This document shows positions 36,665-45,364 of a stretch of 64,000 nt of DNA, piece after piece. This DNA is from Thermaerobacter sp. PB12/4term (GTDB lineage Bacteria; Bacillota; Sulfobacillia; Thermaerobacterales; Thermaerobacteraceae), in assembly GCF_003403315.2 (NCBI RefSeq), contig NZ_CP048407.1:2356001-2420000 (forward strand). Direction: 5' to 3'. The notes beneath the pieces were generated by a model. That model was not told the origin of the DNA. It saw only the letters and a list, made by a program, of their open reading frames with translations, and searched no databases. The translations under genes and the position numbers were made by a program. Numbering within the stretch: the first letter of the stretch is position 1; every line of letters begins with the position of its first letter.

Positions 36665-37390
36665 ATGGCAGAGGGAGTTCAAGGTGCCGGGCGAACCCGG
36701 CCCGGCGGCCCGGGCCGCGAGCCTGCCGCAGACAGCTGGCGATGGGCGGGCCGGCTGCTGGTGGCGGGAGGCCTTCTGGCGGCGGCCAGCACCGTCCTGC
36801 ATCCCGTCACCCTGGACCCGGGCAACGCAGCGGAAGTGCTGGACGCGGTGCGCCGGGCACCCGAACGCTGGGTTGCGGTCCACGTGGGTCTGGGCTTTGG
36901 GGTCGCCGCCTGGTCCCTGGGCTGGTTCCTGGTCTACCAGGGACTGCGCGAGGCGGGCCGGGCCCGCTGGAGCGGCGCCGGCGCCGTGCTGGCCGCGGCC
37001 GCGCTGGCCGTCTGGCTGCCGCTGCTGGCGCTGGAAGCGGCGGGGCTCCCCCTGCTGGCCCGGGCCACAAGCCCGGGTGCAAGCCCTCTCTGGTTTGATG
37101 TGGCCTGGCCGGCCACCCTGGCCGGAGGTTACGTGGCCACCTGGCTCTACTGGCTGGCGGGGATGGCCGTGGCCTGGGATCTCGCCTCCTTCGCCCCGGC
37201 CGGGGGCCCCCGGGTTTCCCGGGGCATCGCCCTGGCCACCCTGCTGCCTGGACTGCCCGGCATGGTGCTGGCCTGGCTCTTCCCGGACGCGGCGGTGCCG
37301 GTGCTGATGGTCTCTCTGGTCCCCGGCGCCCTGTGGGCGCTGGTTGTGGCTTGGCGCCTGGCCAGGGGAGCCGTCGGCAACCAGAGCTGA
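36665..37390 (+). CDS. polytopic membrane protein of unknown function
   Basis: A 241-residue protein with about six hydrophobic helices, for example RLLVAGGLLAAASTVLHP, VAVHVGLGFGVAAWSLGWFL and YVATWLYWLAGMAVAWDLA. Its length and pattern are like DUF4386-type membrane proteins, but I cannot confirm the family. The first 25 residues are polar and Gly/Arg-rich. ATG 36665 follows GGGGGAGGC. It stands between divergent TerC and the regulator of the tetronate operon and has no obvious functional partner. Confidence 0.7.
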   Translation: MAEGVQGAGRTRPGGPGREPAADSWRWAGRLLVAGGLLAAASTVLHPVTLDPGNAAEVLDAVRRAPERWVAVHVGLGFGVAAWSLGWFLVYQGLREAGRARWSGAGAVLAAAALAVWLPLLALEAAGLPLLARATSPGASPLWFDVAWPATLAGGYVATWLYWLAGMAVAWDLASFAPAGGPRVSRGIALATLLPGLPGMVLAWLFPDAAVPVLMVSLVPGALWALVVAWRLARGAVGNQS

Positions 37391-37946
37391 GCCGCGCCGG
37401 CCGGCCGGGCACCGGCCGGGTCCACGCCACCGATCCATCAGGACCGCTTCCGGTGCCCCTTTCTTGGCGCCCACGACGGTCCCGCGGCCTCGTGGACAGG
37501 AATGCCCCGGCTTCGGCCGGGATTCCGGCCCGGCTTCATGGCACCATTCCGGCCTGGGTTCATGGCACCGCCCGCAGCCGCTCGCCGCGCCCTCCTCCCC
37601 TCCGCCCCCCGCGTTGCGCCCCGGGCACCCTCCGGACACGACCGCTTGCTGCCCATTATCGCCGGCCCGCCGGTTCGGCACGCCGGCCCCGGGCTCCCCA
37701 CACGGGTTCGCTGAGCGGGCCGTTCCATCACCGGCATGCGACCGTCCTGGATCCCAAGCCAGCCATTTCCGCCTGTCCGATCCCGCCGGCCGGCAGGAAA
37801 GGCACGACGGGCCGCGAAGATCCGCACATGAACAAACACAATCGATAAGGCCTGAACACTCAGTCGATCAGGATGGATCAACGCCCGGCCCCGAGGCGGC
37901 CCGGGCGCTCGGCCCCGGGGCCGGGCCGGGCAGGAGCGATGTCACC
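37391..37946. other. upstream region of the tetronate operon with a 24-nt tandem repeat
   Basis: A 556-nt gap. A 24-nt unit occurs twice in tandem at 37522-37545 and 37546-37569, differing at two positions; it begins ATTCCGGCC and ends TTCATGGCACC. An AT-richer block near 37825-37875 (AACAAACACAATCGATAAGG) is a good candidate for the operon promoter and DeoR operator. Continuous frames here have no recognisable product. Confidence 0.45.
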
Positions 37947-38723
37947 ATGCTGGCCGAAGAACGGCGCCGACAAGTCCTGCAGTGGCTGGAAGCCGAAGGG
38001 CGGCTTGAGGTCAGCGAGGTCGCCCGGCGCCTGGCCGTCTCCCCCATGACCGTGCGGCGTGACCTGGAGCGCCTGGAGGCGGACGGGTTGCTGGTGCGCA
38101 CCCACGGCGGCGCCCTGCCCGTGGGCGCCGTCACGCCCAGGGAACTGCCCTACGCTTCCAAGCGCGCCCGGCAGGTGGAGGCTAAGCGCAAGATCGGCCG
38201 GGCGGCGGCAGCCCTGATCCGCCCGGGCGAGACGGTGATCCTGGACGCCGGTTCGACCACGCTGGAAATCGCCCGCCACCTGCCGCCCCGCATCACCCTC
38301 AAGGTGGTGACCAACGACCTCTTGATCGCCCGGGAGCTGGCGGATCGCGAGGGCATCGACGTGTACGTGACGGGCGGCCAGGTGCGCCGGGGTGTCTACA
38401 GCCTGCAGGGGCCGGAAACCGAGGCTTACCTGCGCGCCACCCACGTGGACCGGGCCTTCGTGGGGGCCGACGGGATCGACGTGGTCTACGGCGTCTCCAC
38501 CACCAACCGGCAGAAGGTGCCGGTGAAGCAGGCCATGCTGGCCGCCGCCGAGCGGTCCTACGTGGTGGCCGACCACAGCAAGCTGGGGCGGCGCGCCTTT
38601 GCCCGGTTTGCCGGGATCGACCAGATCGGCACCCTGATCTGCGACGACCAGGCCCAGGCGTCCTGCGCCATGCAGCTGGAGGCCCTGGCTGAAGCGGGAG
38701 TCGAGGTCGTGCTGGCCCCGTGA
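37947..38723 (+). CDS. DeoR-family transcriptional regulator
   Basis: A 258-residue regulator. The N-terminal winged helix reads RRQVLQWLEAEGRLEVSEVA, then RRLAVSPMTVRRDLERLE, the DeoR signature. The C-terminal sugar-phosphate sensor has ILDAGSTTLEIARHL, VVTNDLLIA and AFVGADGID. DeoR proteins usually repress an adjacent catabolic operon and release DNA on binding a phosphorylated intermediate. ATG 37947 has CAGGAGCG upstream. Its stop overlaps the reading of the kinase region closely, so it is the first gene of the tetronate operon and probably autoregulated. Confidence 0.92.
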   Translation: MLAEERRRQVLQWLEAEGRLEVSEVARRLAVSPMTVRRDLERLEADGLLVRTHGGALPVGAVTPRELPYASKRARQVEAKRKIGRAAAALIRPGETVILDAGSTTLEIARHLPPRITLKVVTNDLLIARELADREGIDVYVTGGQVRRGVYSLQGPETEAYLRATHVDRAFVGADGIDVVYGVSTTNRQKVPVKQAMLAAAERSYVVADHSKLGRRAFARFAGIDQIGTLICDDQAQASCAMQLEALAEAGVEVVLAP

Positions 38724-38767
38724 CCTCCATCCCCGTTCCCAGCCTCAGGGAAGGGAGAGACCCCGGC

Positions 38768-40489
38768 ATGTTCGGACTGGTGGCCGACGACGTGACCGGC
38801 GCCAACGCCACCGCGGCCCGGGTGGCCGCGCGGGCCGGCATTGCCGGCCGGGTGGTCCTGCACCCCCTGCCCGGCGCGGAAACAAGCCCGGTGGCCGGCA
38901 TCACGGTAACCGGGACGGCAGCGGCCGGCCTGGAGGCGGCCGGCGAGGGGACCGGCGGCAAGGGGGTCGCCGGGAAAGGGGCGGTGGGCGCCGGGGAGAC
39001 CGGAGCGGGCCCGGCGGTGGCACCTACCATGGGCACCGCCGCCGGGCCGGCCCCGGCCGATCCGGCCCTCCTGGTCGTGCCTACCCACTCCCGGGCGGTC
39101 GAACCGGCCGTGGCGCGCCGGCGCGTGCGGGCGGCGTTTCAGGTCCTCCGGCGCGCCGGGTGCCGGTTCTTCGGCAAGCGCATCGACAGCACCCTGCGCG
39201 GCAACCTGGGGGCCGAGCTGGCGGGCGCCCTCGAGGCCCTGCCCGGGCACATGGCCGTGGTGGTGGCCGCCTTCCCTGCATCCGGGCGCACCACGGTGGG
39301 CGGGCGGCTACTGGTCAACGGGGTCCCGCTCATGGCGACGGAAGCCGCCCGGGATCCCATCACCCCCGTGACGGACGACCACGTGGCCCGGCTTGTTGCC
39401 ACCCAGAGCGGCCTGCCCGCTGCCTACCTGCCGCCGGACGGCGATGGCTACGACCACCGCCTGCCGGAGCGGCTGCGTGAGCTCCACCGGGCGGGAACCC
39501 GGGTGGTGGTCCTGGACGCGGCCCGGGATGCGGACATCGAGACCATCGCCGCCCTGGTGGCCCGGGCCCGCATCCCCGTGCTGGCCGTCGACCCGGGGCC
39601 CTTCTTTGCGGCCTGGGTAGCCCACCAGCTGGGCGAGGGCGGAGCCGATCCGGACAACCACGGTGGACCGGCAACATCGGGCTCGCCGGCCGCCCCGCCG
39701 GCATCGGGCGAATCTTCGCGGCCGGTATCCCTCGCCTCCCAACGGGCCGCCGCCGGCGGCGCGGGTCCCTGGCTGGTGGTGGCGGGAAGCCTCACGGACC
39801 TGACCCAGCGCCAGCTGGCCGCGGTGACCCGGCGCTGGCCGGTCCCGCGCCTGCACGCGACCCTGCCCCAGCTGCTGGCCGATCCCGTCGCTGCAGCCCA
39901 GACCCTGCTGCCCCAGATCGAGGCAGCCCTGGCCCGCTGGGGGGTGGCGGTGGTGGAAACGGATCGCTCCGCGGCGACAACCCGGCCCACCGCGGGGGCG
40001 CCCGCACCCGCCGCCCGGAACGCCGGATGCTCCGGCGCCGCCATTCCGGAAGACCTGGCCCAGCAGGTGGCCCGCCAGCTGGGGACCCTGGCCGCCACGC
40101 TGGTGGACCGTCTCCCCGGCCTGGCGGGGCTCGTGCTGACCGGCGGCGATACCGCGGCTGCGGTGGCGGCCGCGCTGGGGGCTGGAGCCCTGCGGGTGAC
40201 CGGCGAGCTGGCGCCCCTGGTGGCGGCCGGCTCCCTGGAAGGTGGGCGGCGACCGGGGCTGGCGGTGATCACCAAGGGCGGGCTGGTGGGCGACGAGGAC
40301 CTGCTGGTCCGCCTGCTGGAGCCGCGGGTACGCCCCCTGGCGGAGGAGACGGCAGCCGGCGCGGAGGACCCGAGCCCGGCCCGGGGGCCGGGGGCACCCC
40401 ACCCTGAACCGGACGGCCGGGCCCGGGCCGCCGCCGGGGCGAAGCCTCCCCGCTCCCCTGCCGGAACCTCACCCCGCCGGATTTTGTGA
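38768..40489 (+). CDS. four-carbon acid sugar kinase (DUF1537/OtnK-DtnK family)
   Basis: A 573-residue kinase. The N-terminal domain begins FGLVADDVTGANATAARVA and includes KRIDSTLRGNLGAEL. The C-terminal ATP-binding domain has LVLTGGDTAAAVAAALG and late VITKGGLVGDEDLL. DUF1537 kinases phosphorylate D-threonate, D-erythronate or related tetronates at O4. Three Ala/Gly/Pro-rich inserts make it longer than the usual 420 residues. ATG 38768 follows AGGGAAGGGAGAG. The following PdxA2-type gene is the family's usual partner. Confidence 0.9.
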   Translation: MFGLVADDVTGANATAARVAARAGIAGRVVLHPLPGAETSPVAGITVTGTAAAGLEAAGEGTGGKGVAGKGAVGAGETGAGPAVAPTMGTAAGPAPADPALLVVPTHSRAVEPAVARRRVRAAFQVLRRAGCRFFGKRIDSTLRGNLGAELAGALEALPGHMAVVVAAFPASGRTTVGGRLLVNGVPLMATEAARDPITPVTDDHVARLVATQSGLPAAYLPPDGDGYDHRLPERLRELHRAGTRVVVLDAARDADIETIAALVARARIPVLAVDPGPFFAAWVAHQLGEGGADPDNHGGPATSGSPAAPPASGESSRPVSLASQRAAAGGAGPWLVVAGSLTDLTQRQLAAVTRRWPVPRLHATLPQLLADPVAAAQTLLPQIEAALARWGVAVVETDRSAATTRPTAGAPAPAARNAGCSGAAIPEDLAQQVARQLGTLAATLVDRLPGLAGLVLTGGDTAAAVAAALGAGALRVTGELAPLVAAGSLEGGRRPGLAVITKGGLVGDEDLLVRLLEPRVRPLAEETAAGAEDPSPARGPGAPHPEPDGRARAAAGAKPPRSPAGTSPRRIL

Positions 40490-40523
40490 AGCCCGCCGGA
40501 TCCCATGAAGGAGGTGCAGGAGC

Positions 40524-41705
40524 ATGCCAAGCGACCCCCACCACCCCGCGCCCCGTGACGGTCGCCCCCTGGTGGCCATCACCCTGGGCGACCCCGCGGG
40601 CATCGGGCCGGAGATCGTGGTCAAGGCGCTGGCCGATCCCGGGGTCTACCGGGAGCTGCGCCCGCTGGTCATCGGCGATCGCCGCACGGTGGAGCGGGCC
40701 CGCGCCCTGGTGCCCGGGGCGCCGGCGGTGCGGGTCATCACCCGCCCGGCGGAAGGCGCTTACACCCCCGGCACCCTGGATCTGGTCGACCTGGCCAACG
40801 TGCCCGCGGACCTGGCCCTGGGCCAGGTGCAGGCCGCGGCGGGCCGCGCCGCCTACCAGTTCATCGAACGGGCGGTGGCCTGGGCGCTGGCGGGCCAGGT
40901 GGATGCCGTGGCCACGGCGCCCATCCACAAGGAGGCCCTGCGGGCGGCCGGCGTTCCGCACATCGGGCACACGGAGATCTTTGCGGAGCTGACCGGCTCG
41001 CCCGACCCCCTGACCATGTTCGAGGTGGCGGGAATCCGGATCTTCTTCCTGACCCGCCACGTCTCCCTGCGCCAGGCCCTCGACCTGGTGCGCAAGGACC
41101 GCATCGTCGCCACGGCCCGCGCCGCCCTGGAGCACCTGCGGAACCTGGGCATCGCCGAGCCGCGGCTGGCCGTGGCCGCCCTCAACCCCCACGCCGGCGA
41201 CGGCGGCTTGCTGGGCCGGGAGGAGATGGACGAGATCGCCCCGGCCGTCCAGGTCCTCCAGCAGGAGGGCCACCAGGTGGTGGGGCCCGTGCCGGCCGAC
41301 TCGGTCTTCCACCTGGCGCGGCAGGGGGCCTTCGACGCGGTGCTGTCCCTCTATCACGACCAGGGCCACATCGCCGCCAAGAGCATGGACTTCGAGGGCA
41401 CCGTCAGCGTGACCCTGGGCCTGCCTTTCATCCGCACGTCGGTCGACCACGGCACCGCCTTCGACATCGCGGGAACGGGCAAGGCCAGTGCCGCCAGCAT
41501 GAAGCGGGCCATCCTGGCCGCCGGGCGCCTGGCCGCGGGGCGGCCGGGTGCGGGGCGGGCGGGTACGGGCCACCGGGCGGCCGGCGGTCGCCCGGTGGCC
41601 GGGCTGGAGGAGGCCGGGCCGCGGGCCGCCCGGCCGGCGGACACGAGGCCGGGGGCCGGTTCCTCCCCCGCGGACGAACCGGCGCCCGCCGAGAGGGGAG
41701 CGTGA
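40524..41705 (+). CDS. pdxA2: 4-phospho-D-threonate/erythronate dehydrogenase (PdxA2 type)
   Basis: A 393-residue PdxA-family enzyme: ITLGDPAGIGPEIVVKAL at the start, the metal-binding His in ATAPIHKEALRAAG and IGHTE, LNPHAGDGGLLG, and LYHDQGHIAAK near the end. In this operon it should oxidise and decarboxylate a 4-phosphotetronate to dihydroxyacetone phosphate. This differs from the vitamin B6 role of PdxA1. An Ala/Gly/Arg-rich tail of about 65 residues after RAILAAGRLA is not part of the fold. ATG 40524 has GGAGGTG upstream. The GntP permease gene starts 6 nt after the stop. Confidence 0.9.
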   Translation: MPSDPHHPAPRDGRPLVAITLGDPAGIGPEIVVKALADPGVYRELRPLVIGDRRTVERARALVPGAPAVRVITRPAEGAYTPGTLDLVDLANVPADLALGQVQAAAGRAAYQFIERAVAWALAGQVDAVATAPIHKEALRAAGVPHIGHTEIFAELTGSPDPLTMFEVAGIRIFFLTRHVSLRQALDLVRKDRIVATARAALEHLRNLGIAEPRLAVAALNPHAGDGGLLGREEMDEIAPAVQVLQQEGHQVVGPVPADSVFHLARQGAFDAVLSLYHDQGHIAAKSMDFEGTVSVTLGLPFIRTSVDHGTAFDIAGTGKASAASMKRAILAAGRLAAGRPGAGRAGTGHRAAGGRPVAGLEEAGPRAARPADTRPGAGSSPADEPAPAERGA

Positions 41706-41710
41706 CCTGT

Positions 41711-43162
41711 ATGCACGGGGACGGAACGCAGATGGTTCTAGGCCTGGTGCTGGGCGTGGCCGTCCTGATCTTCCTGGTGTTGCGGACCAAGATCCACACC
41801 TTCCTGGCGCTGATCGCCGCCGCCGCCCTGACGGGCCTGGTGGGCGGGATGGCGCCGGGCGATCTGGCCCAGGCCATCACCCAGGGTTTCGGCAACACCC
41901 TGGCCAGCATCGGCATCGTCATCGGCTTTGGCGTCATGCTGGGGCGGATCCTGGAGGTGACCGGCGCCGCCCAGCGCATGGCTCTGACCTTCCTCCGGCT
42001 CTTCGGGCGCGGGCGGGAAGAGTGGGCGCTGGGGGCGACGGGGGCGGTGGTGTCCATTCCGATCTTCTGCGACTCGGGCTTCGTCATCCTCTCGCCGCTG
42101 GCCCGGGCCCTGGCCCGGGAGGCGGGCAAGCCCGTCCTGGGCCTGGGCGTGGCCCTGGCGGCCGGCCTGATGGCCACCCATCACCTGGTGCCGCCCACGC
42201 CGGGGCCTCTGGCCGCGGCCGGCACCTTCGGTGTTGACATGGGCCTGATGATCTTCTGGGGCCTGGTGATCGCCCTGCCGGTCTACGTGGTGACCATGCT
42301 CTACGCCCGCTGGATCGGCCGCTGGGCGGCAGCCCGGGGCATCACCGTGGAACACGGTACTGCGGCGCGGGCGGCCGGTTCCCGGGCGCAGGCGGCCCCA
42401 GCCGGCATGGCGCCCATCACCGGTGGGTCTGGGGCGGAAGCTGCGGCCGGGACGGCCGCCGGCTGGGGCTCCGGGCTCGCCGGCACGGGTGGAGACAATG
42501 GCCTGCTCAGCGCCTGGCGCGCCTTCGCCCCCATCGTGGTGCCGGTGCTGCTGATCTTCCTCAACACGACGCTGACGGCCCTGCAGGCTCAGGGGACCCT
42601 AGCCAGTTACCTGATCTTCCTCGGTCATCCCGTGATCGCCGTGGCCATCGGGCTGCTGCTGGCCGTCTACGGCCTGATGGGTCGCGCCCCGCGGGAAGAG
42701 GTCCTACAGCGGGTAGAAGAAGGGGTAGCGTCGGCGGGCATCATCATCCTGGTCACCGGCGCCGGCGGCGCACTGGGCAACGTGCTGCGGGCCAGCGGGA
42801 CCGGCGACTTCATCGCCCAGCAGATCGCCCAGATGCCGCTGCCGCCGCTGCTGCTGCCCTTCCTGGTGGCGACCCTGGTGCGGCTGGTCCAGGGCAGCGG
42901 CACCGTGGCCATGGTGACCGCCGCCTCCATCACCGCCCCCATCCTGGCCTCGCTGGACGTGGCGCCGGTGATGGCCGCCCAGGCGGCCGCCGTGGGGTCC
43001 ATGGTCTTCTCGTACTTCAACGACAGCTACTTCTGGGTGATCAACCGCACCCTGGGCATCACGGACGTGAAGACCCAGATCCTCACCTGGTCCGTGCCGT
43101 CCACCCTGGGCTGGCTGACGGGGCTGGTCACGCTACTGGTGGTCAACGGCCTGTTCTTCTGA
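41711..43162 (+). CDS. GntP-family sugar-acid permease
   Basis: A 483-residue transporter with about twelve membrane spans, carrying GntP-family motifs such as GFGVMLGRILEVTGAAQRMA, FCDSGFVILSPLARALARE, THHLVPPTPGPLAAAG and RLVQGSGTVAMVTAASI. Family members are proton symporters for gluconate and other aldonates. Here a four-carbon acid sugar is the expected substrate. A cytoplasmic linker of about 45 Ala/Gly residues splits the two halves. ATG 41711 fits the GGGGAG spacing best. It ends the operon; a hairpin follows at 43334. Confidence 0.9.
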   Translation: MHGDGTQMVLGLVLGVAVLIFLVLRTKIHTFLALIAAAALTGLVGGMAPGDLAQAITQGFGNTLASIGIVIGFGVMLGRILEVTGAAQRMALTFLRLFGRGREEWALGATGAVVSIPIFCDSGFVILSPLARALAREAGKPVLGLGVALAAGLMATHHLVPPTPGPLAAAGTFGVDMGLMIFWGLVIALPVYVVTMLYARWIGRWAAARGITVEHGTAARAAGSRAQAAPAGMAPITGGSGAEAAAGTAAGWGSGLAGTGGDNGLLSAWRAFAPIVVPVLLIFLNTTLTALQAQGTLASYLIFLGHPVIAVAIGLLLAVYGLMGRAPREEVLQRVEEGVASAGIIILVTGAGGALGNVLRASGTGDFIAQQIAQMPLPPLLLPFLVATLVRLVQGSGTVAMVTAASITAPILASLDVAPVMAAQAAAVGSMVFSYFNDSYFWVINRTLGITDVKTQILTWSVPSTLGWLTGLVTLLVVNGLFF

Positions 43163-43520
43163 CGGGCGAACCCGGCGACGGGCAGGCAAACCCCGGAAGA
43201 AGCGGCGCGGGAGCGCCCGAGGCGCGCGGGAGGAACGCAGCAGGGCGGGGCGAACCGGCGCGGCCGGTAAGAGCGGCCTGAGGCGGACGCCCCGTCGGGG
43301 GAATCGGGGCACCCCACCTACCCGGTGAACGCGGCGGGGCGGGTCTTCCGAAGACCCGCCCCGCCTGCTTTCCTGGGCCGGGACACTGGCGGCGGAGGGC
43401 GCCGGCGGCGAGGCACGATGACGGCACCAGGGCCTAGGGTGGTGCACCTTGGCCGGTCCCCGGCCTGCTGTCCCCGCCTCACCGCGCGGTGTCCCGCCGG
43501 CCGGCTGTCCCGGAGAGGCG
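43163..43520. other. intergenic region between convergent genes
   Basis: A 358-nt stretch between the GntP permease and the leftward coat-protein gene. It holds the hairpin at 43334-43364. No other conserved feature is seen. Confidence 0.4.
43334..43364. terminator. bidirectional hairpin between gntP-type gene and coat-protein gene
   Basis: Arms GCGGGGCGGGTCTT (43334-43347) and its exact complement (43351-43364) flank the loop CCG. It is followed rightward by CTGCTTTCC, a weak T-rich tail. It separates convergent genes. Confidence 0.65.
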
Positions 43521-44399
43521 TCAGGTCCGGGCGTACGCCCGCTGCGCGTAGGCCTCGTGGCTTCCGGCGTGGCCCGCCTGGTGACCGTAGGCCTGTTGAC
43601 CGTAGGCCTGCTGCCCGTACGGTGCCTGGAACCCGGGGGCGAAGCCGCCCTGGCCATGGGTGCCGTAGGCACCGGCGCCACCGTGGGCCGCCTGATGCAT
43701 GCCCGCACCGGCCGTGGCGAAGCCGCGCTGGGCCGGCACCAGGCCCTGCGCCGCCACGGCCTGCCCCACCTGCATCAGCTGGTGCAGCTTCTGGGTGTAC
43801 TCCTGCACGGCGTGCTGGTCGATGTGCGGCGAGGCGTACACCTGGTGCTGCTCGAGCCAGCGGTAGTGGTCCATGGCCATGCGCAGGTGCTCACCTGCCA
43901 GCTGGTACAGGTACGAGCGGGCCGGCTCGGCGCACTCGGTGGCCCCCCAGATGCACTGGACGGCGAAGGTCTTGCACGTGCGCAGGCAGTCGGAGGCCAG
44001 GGCAATGTCCAAGGGCTGCCCCTGGATGCCGGCCGCGCCGTAGACCTGATTCGTCCCGTGCGCCTGGGGCTGGGACTGCCAGGTCGCATCGCCGCCGGCC
44101 TGCCACTGGGCCTGATAGGGCGACTGCCAGGCGGCCGCCGGCCACTGCCAGGAACCGGCCTGCCCCTGCTGGCCATCCTGGCCGTACCGGCCGTAGGTCC
44201 CGTAGCCGCCCTGTTCCTGCAGGAAGCCCATCAGCCGCTGGGCGGCCTGCTGGAACTCCCCGGCGTGCCGCTCCAGGGTCTGGCGCAGCGTGCTGTCCTG
44301 GCAGCTTCCGGCCAGGGCACGCAGCTTGGCCCCGGCGACGGCGTGGTCCCGGCAGAGTTCCCACAGCTCGGCCGCCTGGTGCTGGGCCATCTGGGGCAT
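43521..44399 (-). CDS. spore coat protein, CotF-like
   Basis: A 292-residue protein with an N-terminal ferritin-like helical half and a second half containing DIALASDCLRTCKTFAVQCI and HAVQEYTQKLHQLMQVGQ, the helical pattern of CotF-family coat proteins. A Gln/Gly/Tyr linker lies between. The C-terminus is a low-complexity Tyr/Gln/His/Ala tail with repeats such as PYGQQAYGQQAYGHQAGH, plausible for coat cross-linking. ATG 44399 follows GAGGAGGG at 6 nt. The upstream DNA has CATACTA (44462-44468, minus), like the -10 of mother-cell sigma factors. Its role is inferred from the family. Confidence 0.78.
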   Translation of the reverse strand: MPQMAQHQAAELWELCRDHAVAGAKLRALAGSCQDSTLRQTLERHAGEFQQAAQRLMGFLQEQGGYGTYGRYGQDGQQGQAGSWQWPAAAWQSPYQAQWQAGGDATWQSQPQAHGTNQVYGAAGIQGQPLDIALASDCLRTCKTFAVQCIWGATECAEPARSYLYQLAGEHLRMAMDHYRWLEQHQVYASPHIDQHAVQEYTQKLHQLMQVGQAVAAQGLVPAQRGFATAGAGMHQAAHGGAGAYGTHGQGGFAPGFQAPYGQQAYGQQAYGHQAGHAGSHEAYAQRAYART

Positions 44400-44606
44400 G
44401 AGCGTCCCTCCTCGGGGGATGGATTTGGCACTTGGCACAAACCCGCGGCCGCGGCCGCCCCTAGTATGCGCCCGCCGCCCCGCGGCCAAGGATGGTATGA
44501 TGATGGCGATTACCACCAGCAGGCGGCACGGCTGGGCCGTACAAGGCACCGGCCTGATGGGACCGATGGGCCCGGGCGGGCCGCCGGGGACCGGGGAGGT
44601 CAGGCC

Positions 44607-45269
44607 GTGCCCCTCTTGCCCCTCCTGTTGTTTTTCCTGCTCTCGCTGCCGATGCTGTTCTTCTTTACGTATGCCCAGGTGGCAGCCCTGTCCTTTGCGC
44701 GCCTGGGGCTGAGTCCTGCCGGGGCATTCCTGCTGTTTGCGCTGTCTCTGGCCGGTAGCGGCATCAACCTGCCGCTGCGCCGGGAACGGGTGCCCCTGGA
44801 CCCGCCGCCGGTTCCACCCATCGCCTTCTTCTGGCTTTTTCCCATGATGCAGCCGCCGCGGGTGGCGGAGCGGGTGCTGGCCATCAACGTGGGCGGCGCG
44901 GTGATCCCCACCTTGTTCAGCCTGTACCTGCTGGGCGCGGGCCGCGCGCCGCTGGCGGCGGCGCTCCTGGCGACGGCGCTGGTGGCGGCGGTGGCCAGGG
45001 CCCTGGCGCGGCCCGTTCCGGGCAGGGGCATCGTCCTGCCCGCCTTCATCCCGCCGCTGGCGGCCGTGGTCATCACCCTGCTGGTGGCACCGCCCGGCAG
45101 CCGCGCCGCCGTGGCGTACGTGGCCGGCACCCTGGGCACCCTGGTGGGCGCTGACCTGCTGAACCTGCGGGCCCTGGACCGTTTGGGCCCGGGAATGTTG
45201 AGCATCGGCGGTGCGGGGGTCTTCGACGGGATCTTCCTGGTGGGCGTGCTGGCCGCCTTTCTGGCCTGA
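44607..45269 (+). CDS. DUF1614 membrane protein
   Basis: A 220-residue polytopic protein of the DUF1614 type, with the conserved GSGINLPL after the second helix, then VAERVLAINVGGAVIP and GADLLNLRAL and final SIGGAGVFDGIFLVGVLAAFLA. About six to seven spans. Relatives are conserved membrane proteins of unknown function. GTG 44607 has GGGGAGG 7 nt upstream. It lies 96 nt upstream of the pseudouridine synthase gene and may share its transcript. Confidence 0.78.
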   Translation: MPLLPLLLFFLLSLPMLFFFTYAQVAALSFARLGLSPAGAFLLFALSLAGSGINLPLRRERVPLDPPPVPPIAFFWLFPMMQPPRVAERVLAINVGGAVIPTLFSLYLLGAGRAPLAAALLATALVAAVARALARPVPGRGIVLPAFIPPLAAVVITLLVAPPGSRAAVAYVAGTLGTLVGADLLNLRALDRLGPGMLSIGGAGVFDGIFLVGVLAAFLA

Positions 45270-45364
45270 GGCTGCGCCCGGGCGCCGGCCTGGCGGAGCG
45301 GCATGGGCCTGGGGCCTGCGCACCTGGCAACGAACTCCGATAGGGTCGTCCACCGGAACGGGGA

